Assembly: GCF_020037015.1 (NCBI RefSeq)
Contig: NZ_JAIQDE010000007.1
Coordinates: 307,886-359,885 of the forward strand
Origin: Corallococcus sp. AS-1-6
GTDB lineage: Bacteria; Myxococcota; Myxococcia; Myxococcales; Myxococcaceae
Length of the DNA stretch: 52,000 nt
Reading direction: 5' to 3'
The position numbers were made by a program, and so were the translations under genes. Under the pieces are notes generated by a model. The model worked only from the letters and a program-made list of their open reading frames with translations, was not told where the DNA came from and did not search any database. Positions 43,988 to 52,000 of this stretch are shown one piece after another. Position 1 is the stretch's first letter; every line of letters begins with the position of its first letter.

Positions 43988-45973
43988 ATGAGAGTCGCCC
44001 TGATTGCCCTGCCATGGTCCGCCTACCAGCGTCCGTCCGCCGCGCTCGGTGCGCTGGCGGCGTATGTCCGGCAGCACGAGCCGGGGTTTGAAGTGGCGAC
44101 CTGCTCCGCGTTCCTGGACATGGCGGTGACGCTCGGCACGTCGCTCTATGACGGCATCTCGCTGGATGCCTATGAGCTGGGGGAGCTGCTCTACACACCC
44201 CAGATGTATCCGGAGCGCCGGGAGGCGGTCCGCGAATACTTCGTGCAGTCACTGACGGCGCGCGCGGGGGCGTGGCGGCGGGACAACGTGGATCGCTTCC
44301 CGGTGGCCCTCTTCGGTGAGCACCCCACCTACGAGCACATCTTCGACCGGATCCTCGCGACGTTGGATGGGCACCTGGACACGCTCGCGGCCTCGCTCGC
44401 GGGCCGCTACGACGTGGTGGCGCTGACGACGTCGTTCGGGCAGTTGTTCGCGAACCTGTCCCTGGCCCGCAGGCTGAAGGCGCTCGCGCCGGAGGTGCGC
44501 GTGGTGTTGGGAGGCTCGACGGTGTCCGCGCAGGTCGGGCCCTCGCTGCTCAAGGAGTACCCCTTCCTGGACTACGTCATCCAGGGCGAGGGGGAGCAGC
44601 CCTTCCTCGCGCTGCTGCGCAAGCTGGAGTACGGCACGGGGGACCTGTTCGGCATGAAGGGCCTCCTGACGCCCAGGTCGGCGGAGCACGTCGCGTCCGG
44701 CGCGGCGCTCTGGGAGGTGGGCAACATGGACGAGCTGCCATACCCCGACTACGACGAGTACGCGTCGAAGGCGGAGCAGCACGGGGTGATGTGGCTGCTG
44801 TCCATCGAGGGCTCTCGCGGGTGCTGGTGGGATCGCACCAAGCGCAGCGGGAACCCGAAGAACACCTGCTACTTCTGCAACCTCAACGTGCAGTGGAACG
44901 GCTACCGCGAGAAGAGCAACCGCCGGCTCGTGGAGGAGATCGACTCGCTCAGCGAGCGCTACGGCAACACCGGCATCTTCTTCCTGGACAACATCATCCG
45001 GGTGAAGGGGCTGACGGAGCTGGCCGAGGGCATCCGCGCGACCGAGCGCGACTACGCCCTGTTCTACGAGATGCGCGCCAACGCCCACCCGTATGAGATC
45101 ATGCGGCTGTGGGAGGCCGGCGTGAAGTTCGTGCAGTTCGGCATCGAGGGCCTGTCCACGTCGTACCTGCGCCGGGTGGGCAAGGGCACCACCGTCATCC
45201 AGAACCTGCAGGCGATGAAGGTCTGCCACGAGCTGGACATCCGCAACTACGCCAACCTCATCACCCACTTCCCGGGCACGGAGGAGGCGGAGGTGGCGGA
45301 GACGGTGCAGAACCTCCTGTCCTACGCCATCTGCTACGAGCCGCTGGACCTGAGCCCCTACCGGCTGGGGCGCGGGTCCACGCTCGACGCGCTCCGGGCC
45401 CAGTTCCCCGTGGAGAACATCCGCAACGCGGATTGCTACAAGGTGGGGCTGCCCGCGGAGGTCTACGAGCGCATCGCGCTGTTCGACCTGTCGTTCGACC
45501 TGCGCACGGGGACGTCCGACTGGAGCGCCGTCGTCGAGGCGTGCGAGGTGTGGATGCGGGCGTATGAGATGGCCCGGGGCTCGCAGTACCGCCACGTGAT
45601 GACGTACCTGGACGGGGGCACGTTCCTGCGCGTCTACGACGGGCGCGCGGGCATGCCCCGGACCCTGCTGCTTCGCGGGGTGGAGCGGGACCTGTACCTG
45701 TACTGCACGGAGATCCGCCAGCGCCAGGAGATCGACGAGGCGTTCGTGGAGACGGGGCGCGCCTCCAGGGCCCAGGTGGAGCAGGTGCTGGCGCACTGGC
45801 TGGAGGAGCGCATCCTGTTCCGGGAAGGCGAGCGCTACCTCTCCGTGGCGCCGGCGTTCACCCCGCAGATGGCGGCCAGGCGCATGCACACGCTGCACGC
45901 GGAGGACCAGGCGCGCCGGGAGCGGCGCCAGGCGAAGCGGGCCCCGGAGGACGTCGCGGTGGCGGCGTCCTGA
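43988..45973 (+). CDS. B12-binding-type radical SAM protein, RiPP-maturation-like
   Basis: 661 residues; ATG 43988 follows GAGGAA, with ATG 43943 as an alternative start. The N-terminal ~250 residues look like a cobalamin-binding-type Rossmann domain (ALIALPWSAYQRPSAALGAL, VVLGGSTVSAQ, DYVIQGEGEQPF). The radical SAM core starts at IEGSRGCWW, with Cys279, Cys294 and Cys297 (CX14CX2C) as 4Fe-4S ligands. GYREKSNRRLVEEIDSL and FFLDNIIRVKG follow, as in radical SAM proteins annotated 'RiPP maturation 1'. The C-terminal ~130 residues hold a winged-helix-like part. A methylation or other peptide modification is likely, but no precursor peptide gene is visible nearby. Confidence 0.8.
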   Translation: MRVALIALPWSAYQRPSAALGALAAYVRQHEPGFEVATCSAFLDMAVTLGTSLYDGISLDAYELGELLYTPQMYPERREAVREYFVQSLTARAGAWRRDNVDRFPVALFGEHPTYEHIFDRILATLDGHLDTLAASLAGRYDVVALTTSFGQLFANLSLARRLKALAPEVRVVLGGSTVSAQVGPSLLKEYPFLDYVIQGEGEQPFLALLRKLEYGTGDLFGMKGLLTPRSAEHVASGAALWEVGNMDELPYPDYDEYASKAEQHGVMWLLSIEGSRGCWWDRTKRSGNPKNTCYFCNLNVQWNGYREKSNRRLVEEIDSLSERYGNTGIFFLDNIIRVKGLTELAEGIRATERDYALFYEMRANAHPYEIMRLWEAGVKFVQFGIEGLSTSYLRRVGKGTTVIQNLQAMKVCHELDIRNYANLITHFPGTEEAEVAETVQNLLSYAICYEPLDLSPYRLGRGSTLDALRAQFPVENIRNADCYKVGLPAEVYERIALFDLSFDLRTGTSDWSAVVEACEVWMRAYEMARGSQYRHVMTYLDGGTFLRVYDGRAGMPRTLLLRGVERDLYLYCTEIRQRQEIDEAFVETGRASRAQVEQVLAHWLEERILFREGERYLSVAPAFTPQMAARRMHTLHAEDQARRERRQAKRAPEDVAVAAS

Positions 45974-45997
45974 GCGGGGCTCCCGCCTCGGGCGCGG

Positions 45998-46879
45998 TCA
46001 GCCGCGCAGCTTGTTGAGCAGCGCGAAGAGCCGGGTCACGTCGTCCTCGGACGTCAGGGTCCCGGCGATCTCCGCCAGCGCCGCGTGCTGGGCGGGGGAG
46101 AGCCTGCCCAGCAGGGCGAACTCCTCCGGGGAGAAGCGGCAGAAGGCCTGCCCGTCGGCGAAGCTGGGGCGGTGGTCCCAGAGGTTGGCCAGCAGGTTCA
46201 CCCGGGGCCGCTCCGGGGAGACCTGCTCGGTGGCGGCGATGCAGTGGGGGAGCGTCCCCCGGAAGACGGCGCACCGGTTGGGTTTGAAGGGCACCGTCAC
46301 CCACTGGTCCGACAGCTTGAACAGCGCGTCGAAGTCGTGGAAGCGCATGCAGTTGTCCAGGAGCGTCTGGGACAGGGGCTCCTCCAGGTTGAACACCGTG
46401 CCGCCGCCCACGAGCCCGCTCTGGGGACCCAGGTACAGGACGGTGCCCCACAGAGGCAGGTGCACCTTGCCTGTCTTCTCCGCCAACGGGACGTCATGGT
46501 CCACGTGGAAGGCCGCGCGCGTCACCGGGGCGCCCAGGTTGTGGAACCACAGCTCGAAGCCCGCCACCTGGTCGCGCCGGACCTCCGGGATGAGGTCCAA
46601 CAGCCGGACGAAGTATTGGAAGGTGAGGGTGGAAATCTCCCGGGGGAGATAGGCCGCCAGCGCCTCCACCTGACGCGCGTCACCCTGCTGGTAGGCAATG
46701 ACCCGCTCCATGTCCACCCAGAAGAACCCCGAGGGCAGCGGAGGCAGCGGCCGCAGCGCTTCGTAGGCCGCGTGGATCAACGCCTCATCAAAGACGTTGT
46801 TGAAGACCTGGAGGGCCTGCGGGTGGGTGCGCCGCTGCTGCGTCAGGGCTGAATAGTCAAACTGGCGTTCGGTGCTCAT
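45998..46879 (-). CDS. Fe(II)/2-oxoglutarate-type oxygenase
   Basis: 293 residues from ATG 46879. A cupin-like double-stranded beta helix is suggested by FHVDHD (His125, Asp127), LPLWGTVLYLGPQ, GGGTVFNLEE and FRGTLPHCI (His212), then Arg226 in RPRVNLLANLW. This is the HxD...H plus Arg pattern of 2OG-Fe(II) dioxygenases. The last ~50 residues form a separate helical segment (FSPEEFALLGRLSPAQHAAL). The substrate may be a peptide, an amino acid or a carrier-bound intermediate. It is convergent with the radical SAM gene and divergent from a second oxygenase, within a dense biosynthetic block. Confidence 0.75.
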   Translation of the reverse strand: MSTERQFDYSALTQQRRTHPQALQVFNNVFDEALIHAAYEALRPLPPLPSGFFWVDMERVIAYQQGDARQVEALAAYLPREISTLTFQYFVRLLDLIPEVRRDQVAGFELWFHNLGAPVTRAAFHVDHDVPLAEKTGKVHLPLWGTVLYLGPQSGLVGGGTVFNLEEPLSQTLLDNCMRFHDFDALFKLSDQWVTVPFKPNRCAVFRGTLPHCIAATEQVSPERPRVNLLANLWDHRPSFADGQAFCRFSPEEFALLGRLSPAQHAALAEIAGTLTSEDDVTRLFALLNKLRG

Positions 46880-47010
46880 GCTGTGGTCGCTCCGTGCATG
46901 GCTTGGTGCGGGCGCACGGTACACGATTCGCCTGGCCCTCCACAGCCCGGGCGCGACCTCTGGTAGCGTGGCGGTGTCACTCTTCCAGGGGCCGTTGCAA
47001 GGAGACATGA

Positions 47011-47967
47011 ATGGGAAGCGGTCCGGTCGCTGTGCGCTTGAACAAGACCTATGACGTGGAGCGGCTGCGCAGGGATCTGGCGGCGAGCGAGCGCTTCCAA
47101 TGGGTGCCGGAGACGGATGGCGGCGTGGCGGAGCACCAGGACTGGGATGTGCTTCCGCTGGTCTCCCGGGGCGGGCGTCTGGATGACGGCAGCGCGGGCA
47201 CCAACAGCCTGGCGCCCTTCCGCTCCACGGAGCTGCTGGACCACGTGCCGTACTTCCGGGAGGTGCTGGAGGGCTTCAAGGCCTCGCTGCGCTCGGTCCG
47301 CATCTCCGCGATCCGTCCGGGAGGCATCATCCGGGAGCACTCGGACACGGATGTCTTTGACGTCCGGAGCGGCGATCTCATCCGTCTGCACATCCCCATC
47401 GTCACCAACGACGACGTGGTGTTTCGCATTGGCGGGGAGCGGTGTGTCTGGAAGCCGGGCGAGCTCTGGTATGGGGACTTCAGCCAACTGCATTCGGTGG
47501 AGAACCGCGGTGACACCACGCGGGTGCACCTGCTGGTGGGCGCCGAGGTGAACGACGAGATCCTCTCGCTGTTCCCGCCGGAGTTCCTGGCCGCCCATGA
47601 CATCCAGGTCCGGCGCCGCACGGCGGCGAGCGAAGCGCTCCGGTCCCGGCTGGAGTTCGACGGCAGGCTGGAGGCGGGGCCCGCGCAGTTGGAGCAACTG
47701 CTGGAGGGCCTGCCGGACTCCATCCAGGCCGACCTGCGCAAGACCTTCACCAGCCTGTTGTGCTTCCGGTTCGTCGACGAGCGGCTGGCGGTGCTCATCG
47801 ACGGCGAGCCGATGTTCTTCCTGGAGCCGGAGAGCGACAGTCGCTGGCGGGTCATGGACATGATGGCCCACGTGGACTTCGCGCCCGCCGCGAGCCCCTC
47901 CGCGGTCGCCCGGCTGGACTTCGCGAAGGCCGAACAGCCGTTCTCCTTCGTCATCTCCCGCGCGTGA
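47011..47967 (+). CDS. aspartyl/asparaginyl beta-hydroxylase-like oxygenase
   Basis: 318 residues; ATG 47011 has AAGGAG six bases upstream. IREHSDTDVFD (His110, Asp112), RLHIPIVTNDDVVFRIGGE, GDFSQLHSVENRGDTTRVHLLVG split over His161 and Arg171 reproduce the Asp/Asn beta-hydroxylase (PF05118-type) Fe(II)/2OG site. The C-terminal ~110 residues (LEFDGRLEAGPAQLEQLLEG onward) form an extra domain of unknown type, perhaps for substrate binding. Relatives hydroxylate Asp, Asn or other residues, free or carrier-bound, in natural-product pathways. The stop overlaps the start of the membrane protein gene (GTGA, 47964-47967), so they form one unit. Confidence 0.82.
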   Translation: MGSGPVAVRLNKTYDVERLRRDLAASERFQWVPETDGGVAEHQDWDVLPLVSRGGRLDDGSAGTNSLAPFRSTELLDHVPYFREVLEGFKASLRSVRISAIRPGGIIREHSDTDVFDVRSGDLIRLHIPIVTNDDVVFRIGGERCVWKPGELWYGDFSQLHSVENRGDTTRVHLLVGAEVNDEILSLFPPEFLAAHDIQVRRRTAASEALRSRLEFDGRLEAGPAQLEQLLEGLPDSIQADLRKTFTSLLCFRFVDERLAVLIDGEPMFFLEPESDSRWRVMDMMAHVDFAPAASPSAVARLDFAKAEQPFSFVISRA

Positions 47968-49487
47968 GTGCGATTCGCCCGGCGCGCGCGCTGGCCCTGC
48001 TGGCGTTCGCCCTGCTGGCGCCGACCGCGCCGTTCCTCTTCTTCGCCGTCGCGCGCCTGGCGTTCCACGTCCCCATCGAGCCGAACGAGGGCTGGAACGC
48101 GCTGCATACCGTCCGGCTGGTGGGCGGTGGCCCGCTGTATCTGCCCTTCGAGTCCCTGCCGCTGGCGCCGGTCAACTATCCGCCGTTGTCGTTCCTGGTG
48201 ATGAAGGCGCTGAGCCCCCTGTCCCCGGACCTGCTCGTGCTCGGGCGGGTCGTGGCGGCGCTGGCGTTCCTGGGCGTGGGGGGACTCATCGCCGCGACGG
48301 TGGCCGCGCTCGCGCCGGGGCGCCGCTGGCCGGCCCTGCTGGGGGCCCTGGTCTGGGTGTCCGTGGGAGGCCACGCGGCCTACCGCTACCTGGGGATGTA
48401 CGAGCCCCAGATGCTGGGACACGTCTTCTCCACGGGGGCGCTGTACTTGTTCGTGCGGTGGAGGGAGCGGCTGCGGCCCGGGCACATCGCCGTGCTCGCG
48501 CTGCTGTGTTGCATGGGCCTGCTCGTCAAGCACCTGCTGGTGGCGACACCCCTCGCGCTCGCGCTGGTGCTGCTGCGCCTGGACCGGCGGCTGTTCCTCC
48601 ACCTCGCAGCCTGGGGCGTGGCGTGGATGGGCGCGCTGGGGGCGGTGGGCGGCGCGCTGGCGGGCGGGGACATGCTGTCGAACATCCTCGCGGTGGAGCA
48701 CGCGCGCGGGAAGTCGCTCGCGGATGGGGCGGCCTTCACGTGGGAGGTGCTCCTGGCGCCCGGCGCGGGGCTGCTCCTGCTGCCGGTGGTGGCCCTCTGG
48801 CGTGAGCGGCGGCGCGAGTGGGACGTCGTGTTCGCCTATGTCATCGCGTCCTTGCTGGAGGGCGGGCTCGCCGTCGTGGGGGATGGCGTGGACGTCAACG
48901 CCTGGTTCGACTTCTTCATCGGCGCCAGCGTGGCCGCGGGCCTCCTGGGGGCGGTGCTCCTCCAGGGGCAGCCCCTGCCCTGGCGCCGCCGCGCCGCCTG
49001 GGCGTGCCTGGTGGTCACGCTCGTTCCGGTGGGCATGGACTACCGCACCCGGTTCGGGGAGTCGGCCGCCACCGTCCAGGCGCTCCCCGTGACGGAAGCG
49101 ACGTTCGCGCGCTACGCGGGTTTGCTGCGGGAGGCGCGCGGGCCGGTGCTCTACGAGGACCGGCTGATGGGGTTCCTGTCGGGCAAGCCGTACCTGTTCG
49201 ACCGCTTCACGGGCGCGGCGCTGGTGCGCTCGGGCGCGGTGCCGGAGCGGGTCCTCGCGGATCCGCTCCGCGCCGGGACGTTCGACTGGCTCGTGTTCGA
49301 GCGCGACATCCGGCCCCGGCTCGCGGAGCTGCGCGGCCGGGGCTACGACTGGTCCCGCGTCACGGGCGCGCCCGGACTGGCGTGGACGGACAACGTGCTG
49401 CTGAGCATCGACGAGGCCTACGAGTACGTGCCCACGGAGGGCCCGTACCATGTCTACCGTCCGCGCCGCTCCGCCGCGGTGAGGTGA
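47964..49487 (+). CDS. GT-C-like multi-pass membrane protein
   Basis: 507 residues from GTG 47964, coupled to the upstream hydroxylase gene. About ten transmembrane helices. The first external loop after helix 1 has VPIEPNEGWNALHTV, an acidic motif where GT-C glycosyltransferases (ArnT/PMT type) carry their catalytic Asp/Glu, followed by PVNYPPLSFLV, also typical of this superfamily. The C-terminal ~130 residues are soluble (GPVLYEDRLMGFL, DWLVFERDIRPRL). It probably transfers a sugar from a polyprenyl-phosphate donor to a lipid, peptide or protein outside the membrane. The acceptor is unknown. Its 3' end overlaps the convergent NRPS gene by 34 bases. Confidence 0.72.
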   Translation: MSAIRPARALALLAFALLAPTAPFLFFAVARLAFHVPIEPNEGWNALHTVRLVGGGPLYLPFESLPLAPVNYPPLSFLVMKALSPLSPDLLVLGRVVAALAFLGVGGLIAATVAALAPGRRWPALLGALVWVSVGGHAAYRYLGMYEPQMLGHVFSTGALYLFVRWRERLRPGHIAVLALLCCMGLLVKHLLVATPLALALVLLRLDRRLFLHLAAWGVAWMGALGAVGGALAGGDMLSNILAVEHARGKSLADGAAFTWEVLLAPGAGLLLLPVVALWRERRREWDVVFAYVIASLLEGGLAVVGDGVDVNAWFDFFIGASVAAGLLGAVLLQGQPLPWRRRAAWACLVVTLVPVGMDYRTRFGESAATVQALPVTEATFARYAGLLREARGPVLYEDRLMGFLSGKPYLFDRFTGAALVRSGAVPERVLADPLRAGTFDWLVFERDIRPRLAELRGRGYDWSRVTGAPGLAWTDNVLLSIDEAYEYVPTEGPYHVYRPRRSAAVR

Positions 49488-52000
49488 GGGGCCGCGGCTT
49501 CCGCTGTGCTCAGCGCTTCGTCGAGCACCCGGGCGACGGACTCCACGTTCGGGGCCGTCAGGACGGTGTCGTGACTGCCCGGCACCACCGTGGTGTGGAG
49601 GGCGCCCTGGATGAGGGGCCTCCACACGTCCGCGAAGGGGGACAGGCCCGCGGGTCGCTCCCGGGCTTCGATGAGCACCATCGAGCCGGCCAGCGGCTGG
49701 GGGCGGTACTGGTTGTGGGCCCGCGCGTTGCGCAGGAAGAGCTGGAGCATGTGCTGGACGCGCTCGCGTGAGCGCTCCGCCGGGAGGTCCGCGGACTGCT
49801 GCACGTGCATGAGGAGTCCGGAGACGCCCTGCGTGACGAGCAGCTCCCGGGCTTGCGCCTCGGGCATCCCGGAGTCCAGGGCGAGCTGGAGCGCGGCTTC
49901 GGCGGCCTGCTCCTCCTCGGTGACGTCGCGATCCGCGTCGCTCGCCGGCAGCGCGTCGATGGCGACGAGCGTGGCCACCTCCTGCCCCGCGCGCGTGAGC
50001 TGCCGCGCCATCTCGAAGGCGATGACGCCTCCCACGGACCAGCCGGCGAGCTGGTAGGGCCCCGTGGGTTGGACCTCGCGGAGCTGCTCGATGTAGCGCT
50101 CCGCCAGCGCCTCCAGGGTGGCGGGCTCCACGGGACCGCCCTCCGCGCCAGGGGCCTGGAGCCCATAGAGGGTGCGGGGGCTGCGCAGGCGGCGGACCAG
50201 CTCGTGGTAGCAGAGCAGGTGTCCGCCCACGGGATGGATGAGGAAGACCGGGGGCCCGTCATCGCCCTGGCGCAGGAGCACGCGGGGCGAGGACGCGCGC
50301 CCCGGTGTCCGTTCGCGCACCTGCCGCGCGAGGGCTTCCAGCGTGGGGGCGTGGAAGAGGGTGTCCAGCGGAAGCGCGACCCCGAGCCGCCGCTCGATGC
50401 GGCCCATCAGGCGCAGCGCGAGCAGGGAGTGTCCGCCCACCGCGAAGAAGTCATCGCGCAGGTCCGGTTCGCCCGTGGAGAGCACCTCCCTCCAGAGGTC
50501 CGCGAGCACCTGTTCGGTGGCGTCGCGTGGCGCCTGTCGCTCCGGGGTCTCGCCCGGGGCTCCTGCTTCGGGGAGCGGCAGGGCGGCGCGGTCGACCTTG
50601 CCGTTGGCGGTCAGCGGAAGCCGCTCCAGCACCTGGATCCGGAAGGGCAGCATGTACGCGGGGAGCCGCTCCGCCAGGTGCGCTCGCAGCGAGGCCTCCA
50701 CGGACGCCTCCGTGACGGTGGGGCCGTCTTCCCGGAGCGTGACCCAGGCCACCAGCCGGGTGTCGTGGGCGGAGTAGGCCCGTGGCGCCACCACGCTGTC
50801 CCGGACGTGCGGGTGCGCGAGGAGCTGGGCTTCGATCTCCCCCAGCTCGATGCGGAAGCCGCGCAGCTTCACCTGGTGATCGTTCCGGCCCACGTAGGTG
50901 AGCCCTGTCTCGGACCGCCAGCGGACGAGATCTCCCGTGCGGTAGAGGCGGGCTCCGGGCTCGCTGGAGAAGGGATCCGGGAGGAAGCGCTCGGCCGTGA
51001 GGTCCGGACGGCCCAGGTAGCCCCGGGCCACGCCCTCGCCGCCAATGAACAGCTCTCCCGTGACGCCCACCGGCACCGGGTGCAGGCGCGTGTCCAGCAC
51101 GTGGACGCGCACGTTGCGCACCGGCCGGCCGATGGGGAGCTCCGCGCCGTCCGGCACGGAGGCCTCCGCCAGCTCGGCGAGCGTCGCGACGACGGTGGCT
51201 TCCGTGGGGCCGTAGGTGTTCACCAGCCTCGGGTGGGAGCCCACCTGACGCCGCCACTGGGCCAGGTGCTCGGGGGACGCCTTCTCCCCGCCGATGATGA
51301 TCAGGCGCACGCTGTCCGGCAGGACGGTGGCGCCATTGCCCAGGTCCGCGGTCAGTTCGTGCCAGAAGGCGGTGGGCAGGTTGAGCACGGTGATGGCGTG
51401 CTCGCGGCAGGCATCGAGGAAGGCCCGCGTGGATTCGAGCATCGCTTCGGTTCGCGGCACGAGCGTCGCGCCACGGCAGAGCGTGGGGAAGATCTCCTCG
51501 GCGCTCGCGTCGAAGCTGACGGATGCGAACTGGAGCGCGCGGTCTTCGGGGCGCAGTCCGTACTGCTCGATGGCCGCCAGGGTGTAGTTCACCAGCGCGC
51601 GGTGCGGGACCACCACGCCCTTGGGGTGGGACGTCGAACCCGAGGTGTAGATGACGTAGGCCGCATCCAGTGCCGTCGCGCCGGACTCCGGAGGTGTCTC
51701 CGCGTCCTGGCCGGTGCCGGTGGCCTCCTCCACGCCAAGCCATGCGAGCCGCAGGTCGGAGAGGCCGTCCCGGAGGTGCTCCTGGCCCACGACGACCTGG
51801 ACCGCCGCGTCCCGCAGCATGAAGGCGCGGCGCTGCGCGGGAAGGGTCGGATCCAGAGGGAGGTAGGCGGCGCCGGCCTTGAGGATGGCGAGCATGCCGG
51901 CGAAGAGGAGGGGTGAGCGCTCGACGCAGAGGGCGACGACGTGGCCGGGCCGGACGCCGAGGTGGCGCAGGCGGTGGGCGAGCTGATTGGAGAGGGCGTC
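49454..52000 (-). CDS. NRPS termination module, A-PCP-TE (5' truncated)
   Basis: The frame is open to base 52000, so the gene continues outside the window; 849 codons including the stop are visible. The adenylation domain shows A2 (LKAGAAYLPLDPT), A3 (VIYTSGSTSHPKGVV), A5 (NTYGPTEATV), A7 (YRTGDLVRW), A8 (GRNDHQVKLRGFRIELGEIE) and A10 (NGKVDRAALP). A peptidyl carrier domain (DDFFAVGGHSLLALRL) and a type I thioesterase with GWSVGG and a late GSHDTVL His follow. The module activates the last amino acid, and the TE releases the product by hydrolysis or cyclisation. The 8-residue specificity code begins Asp-Ala (FDASAEE), but I cannot assign a substrate. Any condensation domain would be upstream. 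Confidence 0.93.
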   Translation of the reverse strand, partial: DALSNQLAHRLRHLGVRPGHVVALCVERSPLLFAGMLAILKAGAAYLPLDPTLPAQRRAFMLRDAAVQVVVGQEHLRDGLSDLRLAWLGVEEATGTGQDAETPPESGATALDAAYVIYTSGSTSHPKGVVVPHRALVNYTLAAIEQYGLRPEDRALQFASVSFDASAEEIFPTLCRGATLVPRTEAMLESTRAFLDACREHAITVLNLPTAFWHELTADLGNGATVLPDSVRLIIIGGEKASPEHLAQWRRQVGSHPRLVNTYGPTEATVVATLAELAEASVPDGAELPIGRPVRNVRVHVLDTRLHPVPVGVTGELFIGGEGVARGYLGRPDLTAERFLPDPFSSEPGARLYRTGDLVRWRSETGLTYVGRNDHQVKLRGFRIELGEIEAQLLAHPHVRDSVVAPRAYSAHDTRLVAWVTLREDGPTVTEASVEASLRAHLAERLPAYMLPFRIQVLERLPLTANGKVDRAALPLPEAGAPGETPERQAPRDATEQVLADLWREVLSTGEPDLRDDFFAVGGHSLLALRLMGRIERRLGVALPLDTLFHAPTLEALARQVRERTPGRASSPRVLLRQGDDGPPVFLIHPVGGHLLCYHELVRRLRSPRTLYGLQAPGAEGGPVEPATLEALAERYIEQLREVQPTGPYQLAGWSVGGVIAFEMARQLTRAGQEVATLVAIDALPASDADRDVTEEEQAAEAALQLALDSGMPEAQARELLVTQGVSGLLMHVQQSADLPAERSRERVQHMLQLFLRNARAHNQYRPQPLAGSMVLIEARERPAGLSPFADVWRPLIQGALHTTVVPGSHDTVLTAPNVESVARVLDEALSTAEAAAPHLTAAERRGR

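Noticed and set aside
46872..47054. 60-codon ORF between the two oxygenases as a RiPP precursor
   Set aside because: It overlaps the start of the hydroxylase gene, has no good ribosome site, and its sequence lacks a leader/core layout or repeated core residues. The promoters of both divergent genes must lie here.
47049..51916. Long open frames antisense to the oxygenase/GT-C genes and to the NRPS module
   Set aside because: They have the same shadow composition, while the opposite strands carry complete catalytic and core motifs.

Overview
The window is high-GC DNA of a myxobacterium, most like Corallococcus/Myxococcus. Grounds for this (inference from gene content and style, no search run): strong G/C bias at third codon positions, many lipoproteins with short signal peptides, GTG starts, ATGA/GTGA overlaps, an FHA protein, a multi-PAS orphan histidine kinase, a lipoprotein with S-[YF]-N-G-L repeats and part of an NRPS gene. 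No rRNA, tRNA, CRISPR array or insertion sequence was recognised.

Layout. 1-7.0 kb: end of an RNase Z-like hydrolase, an FAD monooxygenase, a small lipoprotein, an alpha/beta hydrolase and two translationally coupled DUF4139 (MuiA-like) proteins. 7.4-9.6 kb: a two-gene unit of secreted lipoproteins, an alpha/beta hydrolase and a protein resembling thiaminase I with its Cys/Glu pair at the expected spacing. 9.7-12.1 kb: a PAS-GAF histidine kinase. 12.2-17.4 kb: a visibly lower-GC island with an extradiol dioxygenase, an FAH-family hydrolase, an MhpA-like hydroxylase and an SDR in one operon, divergent from a TetR regulator whose likely operator sits inside the operon promoter. 17.5-25.2 kb: a VanY-like peptidase, an alkyltransferase-like protein, a membrane-inserted patatin, small exported proteins, a DUF2339 membrane protein, YebC, a DUF1611/DgcN-like protein and a lipoprotein.

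25.3-29.7 kb holds the most unusual system: an ECF sigma factor overlapping by ATGA with a 1045-residue protein that joins a zinc-finger anti-sigma domain, one transmembrane helix, a TPR-like helical region and a C-terminal CHAT (caspase-like) protease domain with an apparent His917/Cys962 dyad. A small exported protein follows. This looks like a one-polypeptide membrane sensor, anti-sigma factor and protease.

29.9-41.7 kb is mostly housekeeping: a repeat-bearing lipoprotein, an FHA protein, GreA, a RecG with a long N-terminal extension, a PCMT-family methyltransferase, a triple zinc-ribbon protein coupled to threonine synthase, an MFS transporter, a RibBA whose GTP cyclohydrolase II half lacks the usual EGRGIG segment, and thymidylate kinase with Thr for the P-loop Lys. 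41.7-52.0 kb looks like a biosynthetic locus: a glycine amidinotransferase very like animal AGAT, a tandem GNAT, a radical SAM protein of RiPP-maturation type with odd Cys spacing, two Fe(II)/2-oxoglutarate-type oxygenases, a GT-C-like membrane protein and, convergent to these, an NRPS termination module (A-PCP-TE) running off the window end. Several convergent gene pairs share perfect hairpins over or near their stop codons.
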